This document shows, piece by piece, positions 42,257 to 51,182 of a DNA stretch of 64,000 nucleotides (its first letter is position 1; each line of letters opens with the position of its first letter). The translations under genes were made by a program, and so were the position numbers. The notes under the pieces are model-generated. The model was given only the letters and a program-made list of their open reading frames with translations, did no database searches and was not told the origin of the DNA. Source of the stretch: CALMEC01 sp964531025 (GTDB lineage Bacteria > Actinomycetota > Thermoleophilia > Miltoncostaeales > Miltoncostaeaceae); NCBI GenBank assembly GCA_964531025.1, contig CAZHDY010000001.1, forward strand, positions 1,707,957 through 1,771,956. The letters are read 5' to 3'.

Positions 42257-43887
42257 TGCTTGGACAGTACCGGGAGCGTCTTCTTCTCGGCCGTGGTCGG
42301 TTGCCAGGCGGGCAGCTTGCGGATCTCGTCGACGTGCTTCATCGAGTCGATCTGGTTGGTGAACTTCAGCAGCTGACTGCGGCCGTACCGGCGGAACACC
42401 GGCACGCCCATCAGACGGTAGATGAGATCCATGGACTTCGTCGAGATCCCCTCACGGATGACCACGAAGGCCTCTGGGCCGCGACCGCGCAGCGACAGGA
42501 GCGCGAGCTTCGGCAGGCGGATCGTCGTGCGCCACTCGCGGGCGAGCATGGCGACCACCTGCCCGATGTTCCGCCGGACGTCGCGGCCCAGCATCTGTTT
42601 CCAGCCCTTGGAGGAGTAGAAGCGGAGCATGCCCTTCCACGTCTCCATCTGGAGTTCGTAGGGGGTCATGTTCTTCGGGGCGATGATGCAGTGGTGGCCG
42701 TCGTAGAGGCTGTAGTCCTGTGTGAGCACACGGTCGTCGGCGCGCATCTGGGCGTCGAACGCGGTGCCCGGCAGCGTGGTCAGCATCATCATCTGGAGCG
42801 TGTCCACCTCGTGCTCCAGTGCGAAGTCGATGGTGGCGCGCACGGTCTCGGCGGTGTCGGTGTCGGCCCCCACCACGAACATGCCGTGCACGCGGATCCC
42901 GTACTCGTGGAGCAGGGCGATCGACGTGGTGATGTGCTCGACCTTCTGCTTCTTGTTGTACGCGTCGAGACCGGCCTGCGTCACCGACTCGAATCCGACG
43001 TAGACCATGTAGCAGCCCGAGTCGCGCATGAGCTCGAGGAGCTCGTAGTCGGGGGTGAGCTTCTTCTTCGACACGTAGAGGCTGTCGGCGCGGATCTGGG
43101 CGGTCCACATCGGTGTGATCTTCTCGGCGATCATCTGCCGGAAGAGGGCCTTCGACTGCCGCTTGTCGACGATGAAGATGTCGTCGTAGAAGAAGACGCG
43201 ATCGGCCTGGGCCTGCCGTAGTTCGCGCATCACATTTTCGACGGAGCGACTGCGCAGCTTGCGGCCGAACATCTTGATGACCGAGCAGAAGTTGCAGTCG
43301 TAGGGACAGCCCCACTTCATCATCAGCGGGTAGGTCGTCATGCGCTCCCGGCCCTCCAGCAGGTGGAAGGCGGGAAAGGGCAGTGCGTCCAGGTCTTCAC
43401 TCGAGGCCGGCGGGGCCTCGGGGTTGTTCACCTGGTTGCCGTCCGCATCGATCCAGGAGAGGCCGAGGATGGCGTGCAGCTCGTCGCGGGCTCCGCCGCG
43501 TGTGATCCAGTCGAACAGTTGCACCCACCCGATATGGCCCTCGCGGCGGATGACGAAGTCGGCGTGGTTCAGGGCCTCGTGGGCCATGAACGTGACGTGC
43601 GATCCGCCGATCACCACCGGGATGCCGGCCTCGCGGATGCGGTCCGCGTAGGTGTAGCCCTCGAGTGTCGTGTTGGTGGTCGTCGAGATGCACACCAGGT
43701 CGGCGGAGAGGAGGTCGTCCCAGTCGACCTCCACGTCACGGATGAGCTCGCAGTAGACCCACTGGTCAACCGACGGGTTCTCGCGTTCGATGCAGGCGGC
43801 GAGAAGGGGCAGACCGAGCTTGGGCAGGTTGGCGATCTCGTAGATCGTCGCGCCCTTGGGTCGCGGTTCGATGTAGCGGATCTTCAT
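42253..43887 (-). CDS. B12-binding radical SAM enzyme
   Basis: The protein is 544 aa. The N-terminal half is a cobalamin-binding Rossmann domain (LPKLGLPLLAACIERENPSVDQWVYCELIRDVEVDWDDLLSADLVCIST). The radical SAM domain follows, with the cluster motif in MMKWGCPYDCNFCSVIKMFGRK (CxxxCxxC as CPYDCNFC, about residue 195). Then come DRVFFYDDIFIVDKRQSKALFRQM, and the C-terminal part with GTAFDAQMRADDRVLTQDYSLYDGHHCIIAPKNMTPYELQ. This layout is that of lipid or antibiotic methylases/cyclases (HpnJ-, BchE-like). The substrate is unknown. I chose MKIRYIEP as the start. Confidence 0.88.
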   Translation of the reverse strand: MKIRYIEPRPKGATIYEIANLPKLGLPLLAACIERENPSVDQWVYCELIRDVEVDWDDLLSADLVCISTTTNTTLEGYTYADRIREAGIPVVIGGSHVTFMAHEALNHADFVIRREGHIGWVQLFDWITRGGARDELHAILGLSWIDADGNQVNNPEAPPASSEDLDALPFPAFHLLEGRERMTTYPLMMKWGCPYDCNFCSVIKMFGRKLRSRSVENVMRELRQAQADRVFFYDDIFIVDKRQSKALFRQMIAEKITPMWTAQIRADSLYVSKKKLTPDYELLELMRDSGCYMVYVGFESVTQAGLDAYNKKQKVEHITTSIALLHEYGIRVHGMFVVGADTDTAETVRATIDFALEHEVDTLQMMMLTTLPGTAFDAQMRADDRVLTQDYSLYDGHHCIIAPKNMTPYELQMETWKGMLRFYSSKGWKQMLGRDVRRNIGQVVAMLAREWRTTIRLPKLALLSLRGRGPEAFVVIREGISTKSMDLIYRLMGVPVFRRYGRSQLLKFTNQIDSMKHVDEIRKLPAWQPTTAEKKTLPVLSKQ

Positions 43888-44275
43888 GCTGTTTCTCCGT
43901 GCCACGTGTACATGCTTCGACGAGCTCGGTCAGCACCTCGTCGGTGGAACAGAAAACGGACGGCGACAGCGGTGCCTGCCGCGCAGACTAGACGGATGCT
44001 CGCGCTTTGGCGAGCCACTCAGATGGGGAGCGTGGTCGGCGCGCCCCCTGTCGCGCCACGGCCCGTGATCGTGTGATCCCGCCGGGTGGTGACCGCGGAA
44101 CGGGAACCTGCCCCGAGATCCACTCTTGTTGTGCGGCTCTCGAAGGTCCAGAACCTAAAGCGACCGCGGATCGGTGCCGACAACACCTGCGCGATTGGAG
44201 TCTTCGGTCGCGCGACCCTGGATGGACGGGCGGCGGGATGCCGAACGGGTCATCTGAGACCACTGGAGTGAGCTG
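43888..44275. other. Intergenic region between divergent genes, no gene seen
   Basis: These 388 bp separate the radical SAM gene from the DUF4388-GTPase operon. I find no credible reading frame with a start and ribosome binding site. A small hairpin (GCTCGC/GCGAGC, 43998-44015) is present. The stretch before 44276 probably holds the promoter of the DUF4388 gene. Confidence 0.5.
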
Positions 44276-44926
44276 ATGGCTGTCTTAGGAGATCTCGCAG
44301 ACTTCTCGATCTCGGACGTTCTCCGGATCGTCCGGACCAAGACCGGCGTCCTCTACCTGTACAGCGCCCTCGGTGGTCGGAGCCTGGAGCTCGGTCTTCA
44401 CAGGAACCATCTGCTCTGCATGTTCGTCGACGGTCTGCCGGTGACGCGACCGGAGAAGGCCGTGGAGATCCTCCGCTACCTCGCGCGTGAGGGAAAGGGA
44501 AAGTTCTCGTTCGAGAACCAGGCCCTCGAGGCCCTCACCCGTCACTACGCGGTTCCGTTCGATCAGGGCGTCAATCAGGGCGTGGCGCAGCGCCGTGTCG
44601 GAGAGGCCGAGCTTCCTCATCCGCTGACGCGCTTCCGCGCCGTCGAGCCACTGCCGACCGTACCGTCGGTCCTCCAGCCGTACTGGCAGCGCGCCGAGCC
44701 GTACCTTCGCCGTGGGAGTAACGGCGAGGAACTCGCGGCCGCGCTGGGTATCACGGTCCGTGACGCACTCACGCTGATCTACCGACTCCGCGCCGTCTCG
44801 TTGATCCAGGTCATGCGGGCTTCGAGGGTTGCGCCCGGCTCCTCCTCGGGCCATGGTGTCTCTGTTCCCGTCACGACCGAGACGCGATCCGTGATCCGGC
44901 GCCTGATCGGCCGACTGCGAAGGTAA
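44276..44926 (+). CDS. DUF4388 (PATAN-like) domain protein
   Basis: The protein is 216 aa. The N-terminus MAVLGDLADFSISDVLRIVRTKTGVLYLYSALGGRSLELGLHRNHLLCMFVDGLPVTRPEKAVEILRYLAREGKGKFSFE is the DUF4388 domain, often found in bacterial signalling and gliding/polarity systems. A basic C-terminal half contains a winged-helix-like stretch (GSNGEELAAALGITVRDALTLIYRLRAVSLIQVM) and ends RRLIGRLRR. It is 3 bp upstream of a Ras-like GTPase, so the two form an operon. It may act as effector, GAP or scaffold for that GTPase (inference). Confidence 0.75.
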   Translation: MAVLGDLADFSISDVLRIVRTKTGVLYLYSALGGRSLELGLHRNHLLCMFVDGLPVTRPEKAVEILRYLAREGKGKFSFENQALEALTRHYAVPFDQGVNQGVAQRRVGEAELPHPLTRFRAVEPLPTVPSVLQPYWQRAEPYLRRGSNGEELAAALGITVRDALTLIYRLRAVSLIQVMRASRVAPGSSSGHGVSVPVTTETRSVIRRLIGRLRR

Positions 44927-44929
44927 CGA

Positions 44930-45688
44930 ATGAGTCTCCAACCGCTGAAACTCGTCGTGAGCGGGCCCGTCGGTTCGGGGAAGACGACGTTCATCCAGAC
45001 CCTCTCGGAGACCGCCGTCGTTTCGACCGACGAGCAGGCCAGCGAGGACATCGGCAAGGCCAGCACCACGGTCGCGATGGACTTCGGCACCGTCCACATC
45101 GACGACACGCTGCTCTTCCTGTTCGGTACCCCCGGTCAGGAGCGCTTCGACTTCATGTGGGATGTGCTCTGCGAGGGCGCGCTCGGACTCCTGGTCCTCG
45201 TGTCGGCGAGCAAGCCGAGTGACTTCCGGCACTCGCGTCACATCCTCGAGTTCATCTCGTCGCGATACTCGCTGCCTTATATTGTCGGTGTGACACATCG
45301 TGACGAGCCCGATGCCTGGGCGGCCGAGGACGTCGGGATGTACTTCGACGCTCCCGAGGACCTCATCATCGGATGCGACGCCCGTGATCGCCGATCGGCC
45401 GAGTACGCGCTGTCGACGCTCCTGACGGTGATCCACGATCAGTCGGATCCACGCATCGCCGCCGCCGAGCAGGTCGCTCCCGCCCAGGGGATGGCTCCGA
45501 CTCGGCCGGCTGCTCCCGTCCGTCCGGCGGCCGCCGGACAGCCGGTGCCGCAGGGCCAGCCGAGGCCCCCCGCTCCGCCGGTGGCCCCAGGCCAGCCGGT
45601 GACCCAGCGTCCGCCGATGCCCCCGGGGCCACCGCCGACCCCTGTCGATCCGAACGGTCCGCCGCCGAGCCCGTTCCGGGCGCCCTAG
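44930..45688 (+). CDS. Ras-like small GTPase with proline-rich tail
   Basis: The protein is 252 aa. G1 VVSGPVGSGKTTFIQTL (about residues 9-25), switch region KASTTVAMDFG (G2), G3 FLFGTPGQERFDFMWDVL, the G4 position VGVTHRDEP (not the canonical NKxD) and G5-like GCDARDRRSAEYAL place it in the prokaryotic Rup/MglA-like GTPases. The catalytic Gln of TPGQE is present. From about residue 175 to the end the protein is Pro/Ala/Gln-rich and probably disordered. Known relatives work with roadblock proteins, of which none is nearby; DUF4388 is the only partner. Confidence 0.82.
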   Translation: MSLQPLKLVVSGPVGSGKTTFIQTLSETAVVSTDEQASEDIGKASTTVAMDFGTVHIDDTLLFLFGTPGQERFDFMWDVLCEGALGLLVLVSASKPSDFRHSRHILEFISSRYSLPYIVGVTHRDEPDAWAAEDVGMYFDAPEDLIIGCDARDRRSAEYALSTLLTVIHDQSDPRIAAAEQVAPAQGMAPTRPAAPVRPAAAGQPVPQGQPRPPAPPVAPGQPVTQRPPMPPGPPPTPVDPNGPPPSPFRAP

Positions 45689-45777
45689 CCCGAGATACCC
45701 GGTGTTCGTCCGGGTGAACCGTGCGCGCACGTGTGTTCACGGCGCTGATCTGAGCGGACTCCTGGATGGGAAGTTCA

Positions 45778-45824
45778 GTGCCGGTGTCCCACTGCCTGCC
45801 AGGCACCAGGCAGGACACCGGCAC
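45778..45824. terminator. Strong hairpin between convergent genes
   Basis: GTGCCGGTGTCC pairs perfectly with GGACACCGGCAC, and TGCCTG/CAGGCA extends the stem across a 3-nt bulge, with CCAGGCAC at the tip. It lies downstream of the GTPase gene and of the SRPBCC gene on the other strand, so it can act as a bidirectional terminator. Its tip resembles the centre of the palindrome at 56401. Confidence 0.7.
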
Positions 45825-45834
45825 CTTGATGTGC

Positions 45835-46350
45835 TCAGTCCGACGCGGGCTGCGATCCGCGCGTCCGAGGGCGGCGGGACGTGCCGCTCGGGGAGGCCGC
45901 CGCTTCGGTTGGGATCCTCTCGCGGCGAAGGCTCTGCGCCAGGGCCGTCAGGGTCCCGCTCCACAACAGGCCCTGGGTCTTCTCGGGGAACACCAGCCGG
46001 TAGGCGAATCCCATGCACCCCGTGGAGTGCGTCATCAGGGTGACGGCGGTGCCGCCGCTGCGAAGCTCCTCGAGCCGGATGGTGAGCGGTGCCCGGACAC
46101 CGAACGCCCGCACCATCCACGAGAGCTCCTCGGGGGGTGACACCGTCGTGATGCGCGGCTCGGTCCAGAACAGGCGGCCACGGGGATGCCGCAGCTTCAT
46201 GCGGACGCGCGTGCCCTCCTCAAGTGCGGCCTCGTCCATCTCGACCTCGGCGCAGGCGGGGTTCCACTCCGGCCAGCGAGCCACGTCTCTGAGGCGCTCC
46301 CAGGTGGTGGCGATGTCCGCCTCGGTCTGGATGGTGACCGTGATCGGCAT
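45835..46350 (-). CDS. SRPBCC (START-like) family protein
   Basis: The protein is 171 aa. ITVTIQTEADIATTWERLRDVARWPEWNPACAEVEMDEAALEEGTRVRMKLRHPRGRLFWTEPRITTVSPPEELSWMVRAFGVRAPLTIRLEELRSGGTAVTLMTHSTG is a polyketide-cyclase/START-type fold that binds hydrophobic ligands. A basic C-terminal tail follows. The ligand is unknown. Confidence 0.82.
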   Translation of the reverse strand: MPITVTIQTEADIATTWERLRDVARWPEWNPACAEVEMDEAALEEGTRVRMKLRHPRGRLFWTEPRITTVSPPEELSWMVRAFGVRAPLTIRLEELRSGGTAVTLMTHSTGCMGFAYRLVFPEKTQGLLWSGTLTALAQSLRRERIPTEAAASPSGTSRRPRTRGSQPASD

Positions 46351-46428
46351 GGCTAGACCCCGGGATCGTGGAGGAGGCGCATGCTCACGGTCGACCCGGA
46401 CGCGAGATGGCGAGGAACCATCTCGGGA

Positions 46429-47241
46429 TCAGGTGACACCCTCGGCCCGCAGGATCTCGTCCATGGCGGCGCGGCCGACGACCATCTCACCGGGGCCGGG
46501 CTCGCGGGTCGCGAAGCGGGCCTGAATGGTGTGACCCACCTTGTGGACGGCGCGGGCGATGGGGTGCGCCGGACGGCGATGGGCGAATGCGAACAGCTCG
46601 ACTGCTGCTCCCACGCTCACCAGCGATCCCGCCATGCGGACCACGGTCGTCGGCTGCGGCGAGACGCGCCGGATGGTCGTGTTCACGATCACGCTGAAGA
46701 CCATAAGTGGCAACACCAGGTTGGTGCCGCACCGCATGTGCTCCTTGGGGTGGGCGGCCGCGCGGGCGACCTCGGACGGTCCACCGGCCTCGTAGGCCGC
46801 GATGCTCTTGTGCTCGACGGCGTGCCAGGTGGCGGCGGCCGATCCCCGGAGCGTGGCGACGGCGGGGGCCAGTCCCGCAAGGGCACCCACGGTTTCCTGC
46901 AGGAGCGCGGATTTCGATGTGCGGCGAACGACCGCGGCGATCAGCGCCGACCCCGCGACGGCCGCGAGCACGCGCACGTTCTCCATGGCCAGCCGTGCGT
47001 TGGGCGTGCCGGCGCGGGCGACCGGGACGACGGCCACCGACTCCGCCATGCGAAGCGCGCCGCGGACCACGGGGATCTTCGCGAGCGCACCGCGTGCGAA
47101 CCGGGGCTTGGGACCCGACGAAACGATGATGTCGCCGGACCCGTCACGCACGGCGGCCGCCCAGTGGGTCGGTCCGTGCACGAGGAGCCCGTTGGCGAGC
47201 GCCATTCCCCCGAGGCGGGGGTTCTCCTTCGGTTCGCTCAT
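46429..47241 (-). CDS. DUF1385 membrane protein
   Basis: The protein is 270 aa, starting at MSEPKENPRL (47241). GGMALANGLLVHGPTHWAAAVRDGSGDIIV is the N-terminal DUF1385 motif (family examples include YqhQ). AVEHKSIAAYEAG, HPKEHMRCGTNLVLPLMVFSVIV and FAFAHRRPAHPIARAVHKVGHTIQARFATREPGPGEMVVGRAAM are conserved family segments with Cys and His residues. Two or more TM stretches lie between. The function is not known. Confidence 0.82.
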   Translation of the reverse strand: MSEPKENPRLGGMALANGLLVHGPTHWAAAVRDGSGDIIVSSGPKPRFARGALAKIPVVRGALRMAESVAVVPVARAGTPNARLAMENVRVLAAVAGSALIAAVVRRTSKSALLQETVGALAGLAPAVATLRGSAAATWHAVEHKSIAAYEAGGPSEVARAAAHPKEHMRCGTNLVLPLMVFSVIVNTTIRRVSPQPTTVVRMAGSLVSVGAAVELFAFAHRRPAHPIARAVHKVGHTIQARFATREPGPGEMVVGRAAMDEILRAEGVT

Positions 47242-47293
47242 CCCGCCGAATTTAGCGGCCTCGTGGGGAAGGTGACGTGTCGGTCCGTCACGT

Positions 47294-48886
47294 TCAGGCA
47301 CGGCGCGACTCCTGTCGTGTCTCCTGGGCCAGGCGGCCGGCCGCAGGGAGGGTGTGGTCGACGTACTCCATCGCGTCGGCGAGCGCGTGGTGACCGGCGA
47401 CGTCACGGATGAGGTCGTGCATCTGCTGGGCGACGAGTCGATACGACGTGTGGCCCTGGGGCTGGCTTCGGAGCTCGATCAGGTGCATCGCCTCGCGCGC
47501 GTTCATCACCATGGTGAAGCGGATCCGATGGGCGAGGGTGACGGCGTAGCCGGCCTCGTTCCCGAAGACCGGAACGAGCTCGCGCCAGAGCGTGGTGCAG
47601 CGTTCCTGGGATTCGGCGTACGCGTCGTCGACGCCGGCGGCGACGACCTCGTCGGGGATGTCGTACCCCAGGTCGGCGGTGAGCGGCTGCACCTGCAGCG
47701 AGAGCATGCGGTGCCGCTGGAGATCGCGGTAGGCGCCGTAGTCGCAGACGATCTCGAAGGTGTACGTGGTGGCCTCGAGGGCTCGGCCCGGGCGCTCCCG
47801 GCGGTCGGCGCGCTTGCCGACATAGGCCGCAAGTGCCTCGCGACGTGTCGCGCCGCTCAGCGTCGGGACCTTTGCGCGCACCTCGCTTAACGGGCGTCCG
47901 CTCTCGGGCCACAGGATGTGGGTGAGAACGCGATCTTCGCCATCCGGGTCGAAATCGACCAGGCGCACATCGGGGCCGTCGGCCGCAGCCGGGATGTCTT
48001 CGAAGAGCCGCCGCGCGATGGTCGCGGTCGCGGCGTCGTTGGCCGCGATGTAGCGGGCGTGACGCACGCCGCGGTCCGGTCGGTCGACGCGGGTGAGGAA
48101 CGCGGGAACCACCTTGCGGAGCTCGGTGAGCATGAGCTCGCCGCATTCGCGCGCCTCGGTCAGCGGGCTCGCCTGCATCCGGACGAGCAGGGCCTCGAAG
48201 GCCTGGCCGGACGCGAAGATGCCGACGTTGGCACGGGTGGCCGCGGGCAGGAGGCCTCTTAGCGCGTCGAGCGCGCTTGCTCGGATGGCGCGGTCGCGGG
48301 CGGCGGGCGGGGTGGTGGGATCCTTGGGGACCCCACGTCCGATGTGCTCGATGAGCACGGGCAGGAGCGCCGAGTAACTCTCGAAGGTGGCGTCCATGGT
48401 GGCGACGTAGGCCGGCCCCAGATCGGGGTGGGCCGTGATCGTGGTCGGCCGGTGGTAGCGGAACTCGCCGCCCGGCTTGTCGTCCAGCCGGATGTACCGG
48501 GTGGACTGCTCGAGGTACGAGGCCAGCCGGCCCCACTCCAGGACCTTGGTCAGGAGGTTGGATGCGCCCTCCACCGCCACGTGGGCCGCACCGAGCTGGG
48601 CGACCGAGTCATCGCCGTACTCCGCGAGCACTCGATCGAAGAGATCCTCCGCGCGGTTCACTCCGACTGCGCCACCGTCGGCCGCCGTCTGGGGCGAATC
48701 GTCGCTCGGAAGGAACTCGTCCAGCAGAAGACGCCGAAGCGACTTGGGGCTCCGGCTGTAGCGGGCGAACAGTGCACCCTTGACGACGTCCGGGAGATTC
48801 CGGAGGACAAATACCGGCCCGTCCACGTTCGTGACGTAGGGGGCGATTCGTACGCGCTCGGCCGGTGTGAGGTCGTCGGTCACCAC
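47294..48886 (-). CDS. Tandem ThyX-like (FAD-dependent thymidylate synthase family) protein
   Basis: The protein is 530 aa, about twice a normal ThyX. The N-terminal half shows ALFARYSRSPKSLRRLLLDEFLP and GDDSVAQLGAAHVAVEGASNLLTKVLEWGRLASYLEQSTRYIRLDD. The C-terminal half shows YTFEIVCDYGAYRDLQRHRMLSLQVQPLTADLGYDIPDE and MNAREAMHLIELRSQPQGHTSYRLVAQQM. The hallmark RHRx7S is RHRMLSLQVQP in the C-terminal copy, with Pro for the last Ser, so classical activity is uncertain. It could be a divergent dTMP synthase or another flavin enzyme. Monocistronic. Confidence 0.75.
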   Translation of the reverse strand: MVTDDLTPAERVRIAPYVTNVDGPVFVLRNLPDVVKGALFARYSRSPKSLRRLLLDEFLPSDDSPQTAADGGAVGVNRAEDLFDRVLAEYGDDSVAQLGAAHVAVEGASNLLTKVLEWGRLASYLEQSTRYIRLDDKPGGEFRYHRPTTITAHPDLGPAYVATMDATFESYSALLPVLIEHIGRGVPKDPTTPPAARDRAIRASALDALRGLLPAATRANVGIFASGQAFEALLVRMQASPLTEARECGELMLTELRKVVPAFLTRVDRPDRGVRHARYIAANDAATATIARRLFEDIPAAADGPDVRLVDFDPDGEDRVLTHILWPESGRPLSEVRAKVPTLSGATRREALAAYVGKRADRRERPGRALEATTYTFEIVCDYGAYRDLQRHRMLSLQVQPLTADLGYDIPDEVVAAGVDDAYAESQERCTTLWRELVPVFGNEAGYAVTLAHRIRFTMVMNAREAMHLIELRSQPQGHTSYRLVAQQMHDLIRDVAGHHALADAMEYVDHTLPAAGRLAQETRQESRRA

Positions 48887-48979
48887 CGGGTCATCGTATA
48901 GGGCCTAGGTACTCCCGACCCCACGACGTTTGAAGCATTGGTGGGCCGGCCGGCGGCTGCCGACCGGCCCGAGACGAAC

Positions 48980-49186
48980 CTAGCCGAGGAGCGTCACGTT
49001 GGTCGCGAGCGGGCCCTTTGCGCCCTCCGAGACGTCAAAGCTCACGCGCTGACCCTCGTTCGCGGTGCGGTACCCCTCCACCTGGATCTCACGGAAGTGG
49101 AGGAAGAGATCCTTGCCACCATCATCCGGGGTGATGAATCCGTAACCCTTCTCGGCAGAGAACCACTTCACTACACCTTCTGGCAT
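48980..49186 (-). CDS. cspA: Cold-shock-domain protein
   Basis: The protein is 68 aa. [33 protein letters not shown] contains RNP1 (KGYGFI) and RNP2 (LFLHF); the C-terminus [23 protein letters not shown] is typical. It binds RNA or single-stranded DNA. AAGGA spaced 7-8 nt before the ATG at 49186 decides that start over the upstream in-frame ATG at 49195. Note FREI where most family members have HxxI, a small variation. Confidence 0.95.
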   Translation of the reverse strand: MPEGVVKWFSAEKGYGFITPDDGGKDLFLHFREIQVEGYRTANEGQRVSFDVSEGAKGPLATNVTLLG

Positions 49187-49399
49187 TTCAACCATCCTTA
49201 TTCGGCGAGCCGGTCAGCCACTGTCGCCGCTTGGTCGACGCCACCACCCGATCCCGCAATCTCACATCCCGCAAACCGGGTGCAGGGGGAAGAATAGCGG
49301 GTCTGGCGGACCGAGACGTGTCGCAGCGGTGAATCTGGTAACGGAACCGTGCCGAAAGCGTGTCTATCCCGCGATCCCGGCACCGTCTACCCTGTGCGC

Positions 49400-49786
49400 A
49401 TGGGCACCTACCTCCACACCATGTACCGCATCACCGACCCTGAGCGCTCCCGCGCGTTCTACGAGGCGCTGGGGTTCACGCCGAGCCGTTCCATGGACAT
49501 CGTCCGAGGCGGCGAGATCGAGGCCACCAACCACTTCTTCTCCATGGGCGACCAGGTCGACGTGCTGGAGCTCACGTACAACCACGACGGACGGTCGTAC
49601 GACCCGGGCACCGCGTACGGCCACATCGCGATCGGCGTCCCCGACCTCGACGGCACGCTGGCGCGGCTGGCCGAGCAGGGCATCGAGCCCGAGAAGCCGC
49701 CGTACCAGGTGCGTGAGGGCGGATCACGTCTCTGTTTCGTTCGTGATCCCGATGACTACCGGATCGAGCTGATCGAGCGTTCGTAG
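49400..49786 (+). CDS. gloA: Lactoylglutathione lyase-like VOC protein
   Basis: The protein is 128 aa. LHTMYRITDPERSRAFYEALGFTPSRSMDI, NHFFSMGDQVDVLELTYNHDGRSYDPGTAYGHIAIGVPDLDGTLARL and CFVRDPDDYRIELIERS fit glyoxalase I, with the metal ligands His (LHTMYRI), Glu (LELTYN), His (GHIAIGV) and Glu (IELIE). TACCCT lies just before the ATG, so the mRNA may be leaderless. The thiol cofactor (glutathione or mycothiol) is not known. Confidence 0.83.
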   Translation: MGTYLHTMYRITDPERSRAFYEALGFTPSRSMDIVRGGEIEATNHFFSMGDQVDVLELTYNHDGRSYDPGTAYGHIAIGVPDLDGTLARLAEQGIEPEKPPYQVREGGSRLCFVRDPDDYRIELIERS

Positions 49787-49789
49787 ACC

Positions 49790-51118
49790 TCAGCGTCGGG
49801 GTGCGCCCCGGCGGGCGCGCAGCTCGCGGAGCCGGGCGTCCAGCTGGGCTTCGGCTCCCCGGTCCGTCGCGGTGTAGAAGCTGACGTGCTCCATGCCCTC
49901 CGGGAGCAGCGACTCGTCCAGGACCGCGTCGGGGAAGTCGTGCGGGTAGTTGTATCCGGTGCCGTGCCCGAAGTGCTTCGCGTTGGCGCGGCTGGAGTCG
50001 CGCAGCGACAGCGGAGGGCGCTGGGCACCGAACTTCTCGACGTGGGCGAGCGCGGCGTCGATCGCCAGGTAGCTCGCGTTCGACTTGGGGGCCAGGGCGA
50101 CGAACACCGCGGCCTGCGCCAGTGCGATGCGTGCCTCGGGCATGCCGACGAACTCGACGGAGCGCGCGGCGGCGTTCGCCAGCCCGATGGCGCGCGGGTC
50201 CGCGTTGCCCACGTCCTCAGAGGCGGCGACGATGATGCGGCGGGCGATGAACTTGGGATCCTCGCCCGCATGGAGCATGACCGCGAGGTAGTAGATCGTG
50301 GCGTCGGCGTCGCTCGCGCGCATCGACTTGATGAACGCCGAGATGGTGTCGTAGTGCTGATCGCCCTGCTTGTCGTAGGGGACGGTCCGCGCGCCGTCCG
50401 CCGCCAACACCTCCTCGGGGCCGATGGCGGCGCCGTCGGGGGCACCCGCGGCGACCCGTTCGAGCAGGTTCAGCGCGTGGCGGGCGTCACCGCCGGCACG
50501 GGCGATGATGGTGCCGCGCCCCTCGTCGGTGAGGCTGATGCGGCCGGCGAGCCCCTCCGGTTCGGAGACCGCGCGATCCACGACCGCACCGATCGTGTCA
50601 TCGCCGAGCGGGGTGAGCCGGATCACCTGCATCCGTGAGATGAGAGCCGAGTTCACCTCGTAGTAGGGGTTCTCGGTGGTGGCTCCGATCAAAGTGATGA
50701 GCCCGTCCTCCACCGCCGGCAGGAGCGCGTCCTGCTGTCCCTTGTTGAAGCGGTGGATCTCGTCGAGGAAGAGCACCGTGCGCTTTCCGGACGCGAGGCG
50801 GTCACGTGCCTGCCCCAGCACCTGGCGGACATCCGCCAGCCCGGCCGACACCGCCGACAGCTCGACGAAGGCGGCCTTGGTGGTGTGCGCGATGACGCGG
50901 GCGAGGGTGGTCTTGCCGCAGCCGGGAGGGCCGTACAGGATGAGCGAGGTGACGCGGTCGGCGAGGATGGCGGCCCGAAGCGGGCTGTCCTCGCCCAGCA
51001 CGTCGCCCTGGCCCGCGTAGTCCTCGAGCGTCGCGGGGCGCAGCCGTGCCGCCAGGGGGCGGTTCTCGTCGAGCGAGCGCTCCACGATCTCGCCGAAGAG
51101 GTCGTCCTGATCGCCCAT
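49790..51118 (-). CDS. rarA: Replication-associated recombination ATPase RarA (MgsA)
   Basis: The protein is 442 aa. AAA+ motifs: LILYGPPGCGKTTLARVIAH (Walker A), VLFLDEIHRFNKGQQDALLPAVEDGLI (Walker B), GATTENPYYEVNSALISR (sensor 1). N-terminal PLAARLRPATLEDYAGQ and C-terminal YDTISAFIKSMRASDADATIYYLAVMLHAGEDPKFIARRIIVAASEDVGNADP are specific to RarA. It acts at stalled replication forks. I chose MGDQDDLF (51118); the longer frame is not supported. Confidence 0.95.
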   Translation of the reverse strand: MGDQDDLFGEIVERSLDENRPLAARLRPATLEDYAGQGDVLGEDSPLRAAILADRVTSLILYGPPGCGKTTLARVIAHTTKAAFVELSAVSAGLADVRQVLGQARDRLASGKRTVLFLDEIHRFNKGQQDALLPAVEDGLITLIGATTENPYYEVNSALISRMQVIRLTPLGDDTIGAVVDRAVSEPEGLAGRISLTDEGRGTIIARAGGDARHALNLLERVAAGAPDGAAIGPEEVLAADGARTVPYDKQGDQHYDTISAFIKSMRASDADATIYYLAVMLHAGEDPKFIARRIIVAASEDVGNADPRAIGLANAAARSVEFVGMPEARIALAQAAVFVALAPKSNASYLAIDAALAHVEKFGAQRPPLSLRDSSRANAKHFGHGTGYNYPHDFPDAVLDESLLPEGMEHVSFYTATDRGAEAQLDARLRELRARRGAPRR

Positions 51119-51182
51119 CGCCGTCACGCTGACAGGCTGACACACCGACCGGGTCCCGGTGCGAAGTCGGTACGGCCGGGGG

